Below, one piece after another: positions 1-8,402 of a stretch of DNA of 64,000 bases. Position numbers and translations under genes: made by a program. Source of the DNA: Proteiniphilum sp. UBA5384 (lineage in GTDB: Bacteria > Bacteroidota > Bacteroidia > Bacteroidales > Dysgonomonadaceae). Position 1 is the first letter of the stretch, and each line of letters starts with the position of its first letter. Below the pieces are notes generated by a model. That model was not told the DNA's origin and ran no database searches. It saw nothing but the letters and a program-made list of their open reading frames with translations. The stretch covers positions 1-64,000 of the forward strand of contig NZ_DHOS01000063.1 in NCBI RefSeq assembly GCF_002410825.1, written 5' to 3'.

Positions 1-201
1 TACGCACTTAACAAGCGGGATACCTTATAGTACCTCTAATACAACCTTGGTTTTAAACCCGGATCTGTAAGTTTTCCTTTTCTTCATGACAACAAAAAGA
101 ATACAATTTATTAATGATACTTGTTGTCCAAGATTTGGGGGTAATTATAATGTAGATGAATTAGAAAATTATTGATTTTTTGAAAGGATCAAGGTAATGA
201 A
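1..201. other. AT-rich left edge, no assignable gene
   Basis: I see no recognisable gene here. A 29-codon open frame runs from 86 to 175 on the plus strand, starting MTTKRIQFINDTCCPRFGG, but it matches no family I know and may be chance or the end of a decayed gene. Confidence 0.3.
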
Positions 202-894
202 TCAAATTAGTTCAATGCCATAATGTTTTGCAAGTCTTTCTATACTGTCAATGTAGTGTTGATTTATATAAGTTCTTGTATTCTCTTTTTTTGTCCCACC
301 AGGGAAATTTACTGTATCAATAATAGTCCGGGGGGTTAAGGCAATTTTATATTGTTCCTTCATAAATCGTTTGCCTTTTTCTGTTTGTCCCGTTAGCATA
401 AGAAACACAATTTGTCCGAATGGTGAAAGAAGAAAACCTGTATTTTTTTCTGGAAATCTTTTAAGGTCATCAAGTGATTGGTAATCATCAAACAATGGTT
501 TAAGATATTTTTCAAGGTCACTTTTTACTTGTTCCGCTACTTTATTTCTATCAGTACGTTTATTTAATTCATACCATTGGTCACGTTTATGGGAATAAGT
601 TCCAAGTCTGTCTTGTATAAAACAGTCAGTAGTTTTTGGAAAGTCAGTCGGTATTTCTTGTCCCCAAGAAAGAGTTCTGATAGTTTCATTATAAAAGCCA
701 AGATTAAATGTAAAGCTCAAACTGTCATGGTATGAGTTCCATTGACTTTTTTGAATATTAAAGCATTGTGTAATGTCGTTTGTCTGTCGGGTAAAGTGTT
801 GTATCTTACGCTTAAACGCTAAATCTTTAAAGAAAGGTATAATTACTCCTTTAAAAATCTCGTCAAAGTCTCTCTTTAAGTTGTCAGGAGTCAT
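202..894 (-). CDS. DUF4304 domain protein
   Basis: The 230-residue protein opens with DFDEIFKGVIIPFFKDLAFKR, the typical start of the DUF4304 family: a short Asp/Phe-rich helix, then a Lys-rich strand. A second recognisable piece lies around residues 40-80 (YHDSLSFTFNLGFYN). There is no signal peptide or membrane segment, so it should be cytoplasmic. The biochemical role of DUF4304 is unknown; members often sit singly in accessory regions, sometimes near immunity-like genes. It is followed on the same strand by two other small accessory genes, but the gaps (about 130 nt) argue against a tight operon. The family call is from pattern memory, not a search. Confidence 0.7.
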   Translation of the reverse strand: MTPDNLKRDFDEIFKGVIIPFFKDLAFKRKIQHFTRQTNDITQCFNIQKSQWNSYHDSLSFTFNLGFYNETIRTLSWGQEIPTDFPKTTDCFIQDRLGTYSHKRDQWYELNKRTDRNKVAEQVKSDLEKYLKPLFDDYQSLDDLKRFPEKNTGFLLSPFGQIVFLMLTGQTEKGKRFMKEQYKIALTPRTIIDTVNFPGGTKKENTRTYINQHYIDSIERLAKHYGIELI

Positions 895-1023
895 TTTAGT
901 CTGTCTGTTTATGTTTGCCGCTAACGGTTCTTTTGTGTTTGGGTGGTTTTCGGAGGTACAAAGTTAAAGTTCATTAGAAACACAAAACTTTAAGTTGGCA
1001 AGCCAGCTCACCTGTGTTACCTG

Positions 1024-1536
1024 TCAGCGGTTCGTTATTAATTTTTCGTCAGTCATTATTTTAATTGCTTTCGCCGTTGCACTTTTTCCGTCTGTTGATG
1101 AACCTGGAAGCATAATTAGGCGTTTTTTTATTTTGCCTTGTTCGTCTTCAAACAGCACTTCAAATCTTGAACGTGTCAAACCGGCAATTGCTTTTTTAAA
1201 TTTAACTTCTTTGATTTTTTCCCGATCTATAATTGGCGTTGCAGAGTTGTTGATACTATTGACTATTCCATAAATTAAATAAATTCCCAAAAGACCAAAT
1301 AGGGCTGGTTGTGCAATTTGTCCATTTTTATAACTGTCAAATGCGAAATAAAAAAGTCCGATTGATAGTCCACCGTAAATAATTAGTATTCTTGAGATGT
1401 TATTTCCAACCGTTGCCTTTGCAACATTTCCAATAATTCCGTCACGTGTGAGAACAATTTTTTCTGGTAAAATATGGCAAAAGCCTGTCTTTGTTTTAAA
1501 TGTCTTTTCTTTGTCCATTGTTTCTCTGCTTGACAC
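1024..1536 (-). CDS. Small two-helix membrane protein, unknown function
   Basis: The protein has 170 residues. Residues 1-45 are polar and contain KTKTGFCHILPEKIVLTRDG. Two hydrophobic segments follow at about 48-66 and 76-92, joined by a short loop, so this is a helical hairpin in the inner membrane. The C-terminal 70 residues are Lys-rich and look like a beta-rich cytoplasmic domain (KEVKFKKAIAGLTRSRFEVLFED), which resembles membrane-anchored PH-like proteins in layout only. It lies directly downstream of the 125-residue gene at 1537-1914, with the two coding regions abutting, so the pair is probably co-transcribed. An internal ATG at about residue 7 (MDKEKTF) is a plausible alternative start. 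I cannot name a function. Confidence 0.6.
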   Translation of the reverse strand: MSSRETMDKEKTFKTKTGFCHILPEKIVLTRDGIIGNVAKATVGNNISRILIIYGGLSIGLFYFAFDSYKNGQIAQPALFGLLGIYLIYGIVNSINNSATPIIDREKIKEVKFKKAIAGLTRSRFEVLFEDEQGKIKKRLIMLPGSSTDGKSATAKAIKIMTDEKLITNR

Positions 1537-1914
1537 TTATTTCTTAAGCACATGACGAAGGTAACCTTGAAAATTTTCATAACCGTGGTTTGTAGGTTTT
1601 TCCAAGTCGATCATCTGTCCATTGCCGGTATCAAATATTTGCCAATTGTATTTCTTTGCAAGTTCTACCAATTCAAATAGTCCATTTTCACCATAAAGGC
1701 TTACTATTTTGTTACTTACCTTATCCTCCTCTATGAAGTAATCAATTGTGAAGTCTTCACCTTTAATTTCTCTATGGTCGCCATCTTTTATGATTTGCGA
1801 AAAATGACTTTCGAAAGCAGCGCAAAAGTCTGTAGCTTCTAACTGTGTGTTGTCCACTTCGTCAACCGAGGTGATTTTCTGTCGTGAATTAAATAAAACT
1901 ATGTCCCAACTCAT
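1537..1914 (-). CDS. Small immunity-like protein
   Basis: This is a 125-residue acidic protein beginning MSWDIVLFNSRQKI, with no signal peptide or membrane segment. Small proteins with this opening (MSWD.VLFN..) and an acidic alpha/beta body are common in Bacteroidetes accessory regions and resemble immunity proteins of polymorphic toxin systems. The resemblance is by eye. Its stop abuts the start of the membrane protein at 1024-1536, so the two are likely co-transcribed. No toxin partner is visible in the window; the left flank could hold one. Confidence 0.6.
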   Translation of the reverse strand: MSWDIVLFNSRQKITSVDEVDNTQLEATDFCAAFESHFSQIIKDGDHREIKGEDFTIDYFIEEDKVSNKIVSLYGENGLFELVELAKKYNWQIFDTGNGQMIDLEKPTNHGYENFQGYLRHVLKK

Positions 1915-2112
1915 ATTTTAAAGATAATTCAGTTTACGCCTATCCTCATCTCTTTCCATTGGAAAGACCGGACATTCTTAATTAACGTTCTTCTTGCAAA
2001 GATAGACTTTTTCACCCACTATACAACTTTGAGAAAAATAAAAATCAACTCAGGTTTTCGTTAAGCATGGACAGAGAGAGTTTACAACACCTTGGCATAT
2101 TGGTACGTTAGT

Positions 2113-3369
2113 TTACTCATCTCTCAACGCTTCTGCCGGCGGCACTTTTACCGCTTTTCGGGCTGGAATCAGGATACCGAAGATAATCATCAATGCTAAC
2201 AGTAGATAGGTAATGAGAAAACCGATAAAATATCTTCCGACCGTGAAAGGCATCAGATAAGTTTCGAATATCCCTTCCCTGCCAAGGATAAAGATGATGA
2301 TCATCGTGGGGATCATTGCTGCCGTAAGCAATAGCAGACCTTCTATATAATATTTTTTCAATACCTCTTTGGGTGTGTCTCCGAGTGAAATACGCAGACC
2401 AATTTCACTCTTGCGGTGCTGTGTCCTGAACCAGAATATTCCGGTAATACCCAGAAAGATATTAACCAGCAAAAAGAGTACGATAAACATACGCATCTTC
2501 AGGTCGTTGATATCATCTTTCTGGAATGCTTTTTTATTGGCCGGTATCGATTGTATCTCTCCCAGATAGTAGTTGCCAAGGCGTAATTGTTGGGTCATAT
2601 CCTGCCGGAAACGGCGGATAAAATTATGGTCCTCTTCCGGATTTACACGAACACAAAATTCAAGAGAAGAGACCCATTCACCCGAAAATCTTTCAAGAAA
2701 ATCGTTATCCATGCGTTGCGCAAAATAAGAATTCCAATTGGAGAAATTGTCGTAACGGACAACATCGGAAACGGCTCCTATCCTGTATAACTGTGCAGAA
2801 TCGCTTTTGGAGAAGGATATCTGTTGACCTACGGGTAATTCGTCTGATTTAAACAATTCTGTTACCACATCAGTAGAGAGAACGAGCTCGTTGCGTTCCA
2901 ACGCTTGTACTAATTCGTCGCTACTGCCATTTACCGACTTGTATCTGAATACACGGAAGAAATCCGGCGTAACCGTTCGGTTCAATACACCATATCTTGT
3001 CTGCAATGTATCCCGGTAAATGGTCATCGACCTGTTACTCCCGATATGAGGACTGGAGTTTTGCGATATGCTGGCCGCTTCAACCATGGGATTCCGCTCA
3101 ATGCGCTCCAACGCCGTATGTAAGTACCCGACAGCTGTTTCTGTGGATATATCTTTTACATATTCATGACTGCTCTCATTCAACAAGCCCAAATGCATGA
3201 TATAGGTATGCTCCGTATCGAATCCCAGAGGCTTATAGTAATTATGGAGTGTGACATACACATTATCTACTATGTACCAAAGGAAGACGGAAACAATCAG
3301 CAGTTCTATCCATAAGCCGATATTTTGCTTGCGTTCGTTTTTGATGATCGTGAGGATATGCTTCAACAT
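2113..3369 (-). CDS. FtsX-type ABC permease, B-type of pair 3
   Basis: The 418-residue inner-membrane permease has the MacB/FtsX layout. There is one N-terminal helix at about 20-40, a periplasmic domain to about residue 285, and three C-terminal helices at about 290-310, 335-360 and 380-400. The coupling region EIGLRISLGDTPKEVL follows the second helix, and the protein ends PARKAVKVPPAEALRDE, the usual FtsX C-terminal signature. It is the last gene of the ABC cluster, 8 nt downstream of its A-type partner (3378-4664). Such Bacteroidetes permease pairs are presumed to form heterodimers exporting peptides, lipids or antimicrobials; the substrate here is unknown. Confidence 0.88.
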   Translation of the reverse strand: MLKHILTIIKNERKQNIGLWIELLIVSVFLWYIVDNVYVTLHNYYKPLGFDTEHTYIMHLGLLNESSHEYVKDISTETAVGYLHTALERIERNPMVEAASISQNSSPHIGSNRSMTIYRDTLQTRYGVLNRTVTPDFFRVFRYKSVNGSSDELVQALERNELVLSTDVVTELFKSDELPVGQQISFSKSDSAQLYRIGAVSDVVRYDNFSNWNSYFAQRMDNDFLERFSGEWVSSLEFCVRVNPEEDHNFIRRFRQDMTQQLRLGNYYLGEIQSIPANKKAFQKDDINDLKMRMFIVLFLLVNIFLGITGIFWFRTQHRKSEIGLRISLGDTPKEVLKKYYIEGLLLLTAAMIPTMIIIFILGREGIFETYLMPFTVGRYFIGFLITYLLLALMIIFGILIPARKAVKVPPAEALRDE

Positions 3370-3377
3370 ACTATGAT

Positions 3378-4664
3378 TTATTTAGAATGAATAGAATCTA
3401 CAATGGGCTTGTGCGATACGCTCCGTGCGGGGATAAATGCCGATAGCACATTGAGCAACAAACAGAAAAGGAAAGCATACAGGAATATGGCGGGACTGAG
3501 CAGTGACGCCGGGTTCAGCGTGACTTCTCCCAATTGGTATGCCATATCACTATTTTCATAAATGATTCCTTTTAAGGCATAGGCGGCAATATAGGAAAGA
3601 ATCAACCCTACCATACCGCCCAACAGCGTTTGCAGCAGACTTTCCCACATCACTTGCGAAAGCAGGTTACCTCGAGTGGCGCCGAAGGCCCGCCTTACGC
3701 CGAGTTCGGAGAGGCGCTTCCTCATCCTGGAGTTCATCATTCCCGATAAGTTGATCGCCGGCACGATTAACAGCAATACCAATACAATGGCCGACTGCTG
3801 TACAATCGCTTTCATATCGGGTTCCATATTTGCCCATTTGCGGTGTATGTAGACAAAGTGGGTATCGGGTTGTTTGCGGTAGAATGCCTCGTAAGTGGTT
3901 GTTGCGTCATTGTATCTTTTGCGGAGTACTTCAGCTTCTTCCTTTATCGCAGAAAAATCCTTTTTACTTTTTGCCAGTATATAGACCCTGCAAACGCCTT
4001 GTATTCCTTCTTCACCACCGTCAGGAAGAACTGTCGTGGTGATTGGCGCCCATATCTGAGAGTAAGCTGCCGTTGCCACTGGGGAAACATCTTTTACTAC
4101 ACCGTTTACGATGAATTCAGTGTAGTCGATTAAAATACGCTGCCCGGAAACGGCCGTAGTGCCGAATGTTTTGAGGGCAGTTTTTTCTGAGATCACTACT
4201 TTTCGTAATCCGGCATCCACATCCTCTTTAGTGTAGGGTTTACCATCGATAAATGAGAAATCGAATACACGCCAGAAATCTTCATCGGTAAGCATTTTAT
4301 CATAACTCTCAGCGAAGATTTGTCCCGGGATGGATGCTATCGCTGATGGTGTAAAAGGCGACACAATGGCTACAGCTTCGGCCGTTTTCAGGGTTTTAAA
4401 ACATGCCTTTGCAAATGCATACGACATGGAGCCATTGCTTGATCCGCTATTCGGGGATCCTTTCTCCCTGCTCGACATCCATTTCACATAGAGCATCCGG
4501 TCGCGGTTGGTCTCGGGCGGATAGGGCGCGTTCTTCACCTGATGCGACATCACCATCACCATGATCATGCAGATCGCCAATGCCGTGCCGATAATGGAAA
4601 TGGCACTCAGCACGGGATTTTCTTTTAACAGCCTCCATGCTTGTTTGAAATATTGTTGTAGCAT
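3378..4664 (-). CDS. FtsX-type ABC permease, A-type of pair 3
   Basis: The 428-residue permease starts MLQQYFKQAWRLLKENP, the amphipathic opening shared by all three A-type proteins in this cluster. A first helix lies at about 18-42. The periplasmic MacB-like domain spans about 45-285 and includes the ETNRDRMLYVKW segment. Three helices follow in the last 140 residues. The coupling motif reads ELGVRRAFGATRGNLL and the C-terminus is IPARSVSHKPIVDSIHSK. It directly follows the only ATPase of the cluster (4777-5460) after a 112-nt spacer and precedes its B-type partner by 8 nt, so the module order is ATPase, A3, B3. Confidence 0.88.
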   Translation of the reverse strand: MLQQYFKQAWRLLKENPVLSAISIIGTALAICMIMVMVMSHQVKNAPYPPETNRDRMLYVKWMSSREKGSPNSGSSNGSMSYAFAKACFKTLKTAEAVAIVSPFTPSAIASIPGQIFAESYDKMLTDEDFWRVFDFSFIDGKPYTKEDVDAGLRKVVISEKTALKTFGTTAVSGQRILIDYTEFIVNGVVKDVSPVATAAYSQIWAPITTTVLPDGGEEGIQGVCRVYILAKSKKDFSAIKEEAEVLRKRYNDATTTYEAFYRKQPDTHFVYIHRKWANMEPDMKAIVQQSAIVLVLLLIVPAINLSGMMNSRMRKRLSELGVRRAFGATRGNLLSQVMWESLLQTLLGGMVGLILSYIAAYALKGIIYENSDMAYQLGEVTLNPASLLSPAIFLYAFLFCLLLNVLSAFIPARSVSHKPIVDSIHSK

Positions 4665-4776
4665 ACTTTTTTAACTAAGAAAGTAAAAATGAAAACTATG
4701 ACTTTATTAATTGACAATGAATTGCAAATAGAGGTAGTCAATTAATAATCGGGATCAGTAAATCATCACATCAATT

Positions 4777-5460
4777 TCATGAGATTTGCCGGCCGTCGAG
4801 GAAGCGGATGATACGGGAAGTCTCTTTGGCCTTGCTTTCGTCATGCGTTACCATTACGATGGTATGGCCGTCTTCCTTGTTGAGCTTGTGGAGCAGTTCC
4901 ATCACTTCGGCACCCATTTTCGAGTCGAGGTTCCCGGTCGGCTCATCGGCAAGGATAATGGACGGGTTACCGATCACGGCACGGGCGATTGCCACACGCT
5001 GGCACTGCCCTCCCGATAACTGGGTGGGAAAATGGCGCATCCGGTGCGATAGCCCGACTCGCGCAAGCACTTCTTCCGCCAGGCGGCGGCGTTCACGTGC
5101 CCCCGTCTTGCGATAGAGTAGGGGTAGTTCCACATTGTCGAGCACATTGAGCGAGTTGATCAGGTGGAAGCTCTGGAACACGAAGCCGAGGTTTTCGTTA
5201 CGGAACTTGGCCAGTTCGCGATCTTTCATCTCGGCTGTCTCTTTGCCGTCGATAATCACTTTCCCGGAGGTGGGGGCATCTAACAATCCCATCACATTGA
5301 GCAGGGTGGATTTGCCACATCCCGACGGTCCCATTACCGCGAGGAATTCGCCTTGCTTCACTTCGAGATTCACGTTTTCTAACGCCACAGTTTCAATCTC
5401 TTCAGTGCGGTAAATCTTGTGTACCTTGTCTAATAAAATCATTGTTCCCATTTTTGTCAT
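4777..5460 (-). CDS. ABC transporter ATP-binding protein (MacB/LolD class)
   Basis: This 227-residue nucleotide-binding subunit powers export by the adjacent FtsX-type permeases. All ATPase motifs are intact: Walker A GPSGCGKST at 44-52, Q-loop Gln96, signature LSGGQ at 148-152, Walker B with Asp172/Glu173, D-loop NLDS and H-loop His206. The residue after the signature is Cys (LSGGQCQRVAIARA) where most relatives have Gln; this is mildly unusual but not inactivating. It is the only ATPase gene in a cluster with six permeases, so it probably serves all three pairs. ATG codons at 5451 and 5442 are alternative starts. Confidence 0.95.
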   Translation of the reverse strand: MTKMGTMILLDKVHKIYRTEEIETVALENVNLEVKQGEFLAVMGPSGCGKSTLLNVMGLLDAPTSGKVIIDGKETAEMKDRELAKFRNENLGFVFQSFHLINSLNVLDNVELPLLYRKTGARERRRLAEEVLARVGLSHRMRHFPTQLSGGQCQRVAIARAVIGNPSIILADEPTGNLDSKMGAEVMELLHKLNKEDGHTIVMVTHDESKAKETSRIIRFLDGRQIS

Positions 5461-5498
5461 TTATTTATTTGAGTAATTATTTTTATTTTTTACATTGT

Positions 5499-5604
5499 CA
5501 CTACCTATTCCGATTTATTGGAATTATTCAATCATCCCATCAGACCGGAATCTTCACTACGCTTCGATTGGCACTACCTGTCCCGATTTATCGGGATTAA
5601 TCAT
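5499..5604. repeat. Two copies of a short intergenic repeat containing a 16-bp inverted repeat
   Basis: Copy 1 (from 5499) and copy 2 (from 5572) share cactacctNNtccgatttat followed by the complementary arm. The inverted repeats are TTCCGATTTATTGGAA at 5508-5523 and TCCCGATTTATCGGGA at 5581-5596. Similar 16-mers occur at 59148-59186 and 31758-31773. They lie between the ATPase gene and the end of the upstream permease gene. The role is unknown; a dispersed REP-like element is the simplest reading. Confidence 0.6.
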
Positions 5605-6893
5605 TCCTCCCTCAACGCCTCCACCGGATGGATTTTTGATGCCCGGTAAGCAGGTATCCATGCGCTTAATCCGACGATTACCGCCAAAAAGATATAAGTT
5701 ATGATATATGTAAAGAAAAAGCGAAGCCATTTTCGGCCGGTTATGTATATATCGTCAGGGATCCGTTTCCCAAGAGTCTCTATCAGGTCGGCCTGCACGA
5801 TAAAGGTGCTGATACAAATGGCAGGAATGATGGCTATGGTCAGTAATAATATCGCTTCCAGAATAAACTGTTTTTGTAAATTCCCGCGGGTACTGCCCAT
5901 TGCCATACGCACGCCTATTTCGTTGCGCCGAGAGGCAATACGGAACCAGAATGTGCCGATCACGCCCAATGCAATACAAAATAAGAAAAATGCCATGATA
6001 ATCATATTGGTGCGAATTTCATTGGTCTTTCCGAACTCGTATTCTATATTGGCTTTCTTCGCTGTCATGGACTCGATATCCTCCAGATATAGATTCCCGA
6101 TCCGCAATGAAGGAGTCATATCTTTTTTGAAGCCGGAGATAAACGGTTTTTCGGGTGTTCCTGCTTTCAACCGGATACACACGGCGTGGCTGTTCATATT
6201 CCCGACTGATAATGGTTCGGCAGGGATGAAAACGGCCGGTGCCGGAAGGTCGTAATCAAACCGCTTTTGGTCGTTCAGTATATCTGCAACCATATATTCC
6301 TTGCTATTATCGCCTCTGCCGATGGTTATCTTTTTGCCTATGCCTGATTGTTGTCCGAACAATTTTTTTTCGATCATACGGGTGATGAAGACCGCATTGT
6401 CCCGATACAGGTCGATACCTGCAGGACGTTCCCATGAGTTGTCCATGGCGGATGTATACCGGAAAATGCGGAAATAATCACCCGATGAGATAAACTTTCT
6501 TTCAGTAGACGTATTAATGGTATCGTATTGTATTACCCCTCCGTAAAAACCGCCGGAATTGGGGAGTGTTCCCCAGCCGGTATTGAGCAGGCTGGCCGTT
6601 TCTACCTGTCCATATTGTCTGATTTTGCGCGTGAATAGCTCCAGGTTCTGCATCATCCGGAGGGAATCGCTCTCCGCGGCATCATACCGTGAGTTTTCTT
6701 CCGGCAGCACACCATAAGTAACCACATAGGTATCGCTGATATCCGAGCCTGTCGGAATGCTTTTATTATGGAGGAGTACGAAGCAGAAATCCACAATGTA
6801 CCACATCAACATGCAGACAACCAACAACTCAGCGAATATCCATCCGTTTTGCTTGCGTTGTGCCCAAATCTGTTTTAAAAGTTGTTTTATCAT
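5601..6893 (-). CDS. FtsX-type ABC permease, B-type of pair 2
   Basis: The 430-residue B-type permease has the N-terminal segment WAQRKQNGWIFAELLVVCML followed by a helix at about 20-42, a periplasmic domain to about 295, and three C-terminal helices. The coupling motif is EIGVRMAMGSTRGNLQKQ and the C-terminus reads IPAYRASKIHPVEALREE. Its start lies 7 nt after the stop of the A-type partner at 6901-8214, indicating translational coupling. The ATPase gene follows downstream after about 140 nt containing the repeats at 5499-5604. The substrate is unknown. Confidence 0.88.
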   Translation of the reverse strand: MIKQLLKQIWAQRKQNGWIFAELLVVCMLMWYIVDFCFVLLHNKSIPTGSDISDTYVVTYGVLPEENSRYDAAESDSLRMMQNLELFTRKIRQYGQVETASLLNTGWGTLPNSGGFYGGVIQYDTINTSTERKFISSGDYFRIFRYTSAMDNSWERPAGIDLYRDNAVFITRMIEKKLFGQQSGIGKKITIGRGDNSKEYMVADILNDQKRFDYDLPAPAVFIPAEPLSVGNMNSHAVCIRLKAGTPEKPFISGFKKDMTPSLRIGNLYLEDIESMTAKKANIEYEFGKTNEIRTNMIIMAFFLFCIALGVIGTFWFRIASRRNEIGVRMAMGSTRGNLQKQFILEAILLLTIAIIPAICISTFIVQADLIETLGKRIPDDIYITGRKWLRFFFTYIITYIFLAVIVGLSAWIPAYRASKIHPVEALREE

Positions 6894-6900
6894 CTTTGAA

Positions 6901-8214
6901 TCATGTATAGCGTATGTGAAGCGAATCAGTTATATTTTTCCGTAAGGAACGGTACACGGGGATCAATGCCGAAAGGAGGTTCATCACGAAACAAACCAGC
7001 AATACCGCCACAAATATCTTGAGATTGAAGAGCATGGACAGGGAAAAATCGACTGTTGCACCTTCCGGTAAAATATCTGCAATTTGTTTTCCCAAATCGA
7101 GTATCCAGTTGCGCGATACCGATATAAACAGATAGGAAAGCAGCAATCCCGTCAATCCCCCGCCAAAGGTCAGTAACAGGTTCTCGGTAAATATCTGGTT
7201 GAATAATTTCTTGCGCGAGGCGCCGAAGGCTTTCCTCACGCCCATTTCACTCATGCGTTGTTCCATACGGGTGCTGTTCAATCCGGAGAGGTTGATCGCC
7301 GGAACCAATAGGAATAACAATACCAACAATACGTTGTGCAATGTGATTTTATGCATGTCGGGACCGACATTCGACCAGAAACGGTTGACTTCCACTTTCT
7401 TCGTATCGGGTTGTCCTGCCAGGTTGATATTCCACTCGGTTGATTGCGCATTATAACGCCGGATATTTTCGTTGACTTCTGTGCGGATCATATCAAAGTC
7501 ATCGGCTGAATGCGCCAACAGGTAAATATTCCGCATTGATCCTATCAATCCATCGAGTTCATTGTCTTCTTTGTTATAGTTTTTATTTGTAGTATAAGGT
7601 ATCCACACCTGCGCATAGGTGCCCGAAAGCACATACGATACATCTTTCACGACACCCGCTATCCGAAACTCTTTAAAACCGCATTCGATGTATTTTCCTA
7701 CAATATCGATCGTACCGTACAATTTTTTAGCCAGTGATTCGGATATCACCGCCGCAGGTATCCCGGAGCGGAAATCAGCTTCGGTAAAGGATTTTCCTGA
7801 TAAAAAATGAAAATGAAATACATTCCAGTAGTGGTTATCTACATAGCGTACCTGAACCTTATTGAGGTAATTATCATTTGGCAGGGAGACGAATTTCGAG
7901 ACAGGATCCATTGCCAATGATACCAATTCGGGCGTTTTCAGTGACAGGAAAAATAGGGTGCTGCTTTTATAAGAAAAACCTCCCGAGTTCGTCCATTGGA
8001 GGGCGGTATCTTTTGGTGTTACTATAATCGATTTCACGTACAGTGTCCTGTCGCGGTTGGTTTCAGGATAGATGTTCGCCGTTTTCACATGATTGATGAT
8101 TGCCATCACCATCACCATGGAAATTCCCAATGCCGTTCCGGCAATATAAATGCCACTGAACAGTTTATTTTGCTTAATCAGATGCCACGCCTGTTTGAAG
8201 TATTGTTTGAGCAT
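6901..8214 (-). CDS. FtsX-type ABC permease, A-type of pair 2
   Basis: The 437-residue A-type permease begins MLKQYFKQAWHLIKQNK. A first helix lies at about 20-42, then a MacB-like periplasmic domain with the family segment ETNRDRTLYVKS near residues 54-65, and three helices in the last 140 residues. The coupling motif is EMGVRKAFGASRKKLFNQ. It is closely related in layout to the A-type proteins at 3378-4664 and 9655-10920. The 187-nt spacer upstream of it shares several blocks with the spacer upstream of A1, which suggests that permease modules were duplicated together with their leaders. Confidence 0.88.
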   Translation of the reverse strand: MLKQYFKQAWHLIKQNKLFSGIYIAGTALGISMVMVMAIINHVKTANIYPETNRDRTLYVKSIIVTPKDTALQWTNSGGFSYKSSTLFFLSLKTPELVSLAMDPVSKFVSLPNDNYLNKVQVRYVDNHYWNVFHFHFLSGKSFTEADFRSGIPAAVISESLAKKLYGTIDIVGKYIECGFKEFRIAGVVKDVSYVLSGTYAQVWIPYTTNKNYNKEDNELDGLIGSMRNIYLLAHSADDFDMIRTEVNENIRRYNAQSTEWNINLAGQPDTKKVEVNRFWSNVGPDMHKITLHNVLLVLLFLLVPAINLSGLNSTRMEQRMSEMGVRKAFGASRKKLFNQIFTENLLLTFGGGLTGLLLSYLFISVSRNWILDLGKQIADILPEGATVDFSLSMLFNLKIFVAVLLVCFVMNLLSALIPVYRSLRKNITDSLHIRYT

Positions 8215-8274
8215 TGTTAAAAAATTAAGAACTAAAAATTAAGAACTAAGAGTGAAAAATTAAATCAGAACCAA

Positions 8275-8340
8275 GAATCAAGAACCAAGACTTCTTAACT
8301 TCTCAACTTCAGACTTCTTTTTTCATTATTCACATTGGCA
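8275..8340. repeat. Spacer repeat, copy upstream of permease pair 2
   Basis: Three blocks here recur in the same order at 10936-11035: gaatcaagaaccaagact (8275-8292), acttcagacttctttttt (8306-8323) and cattattcacattggca (8324-8340). Both copies sit immediately 5' of an A-type permease gene. The rest of the spacer (8215-8402) is low-complexity AT-rich sequence with no gene. Confidence 0.75.
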
Positions 8341-8402
8341 CATTATTCAATCATCACATCATCATATCTGTAAATCATCGAATCATCACATTGGCACATT
8401 AG

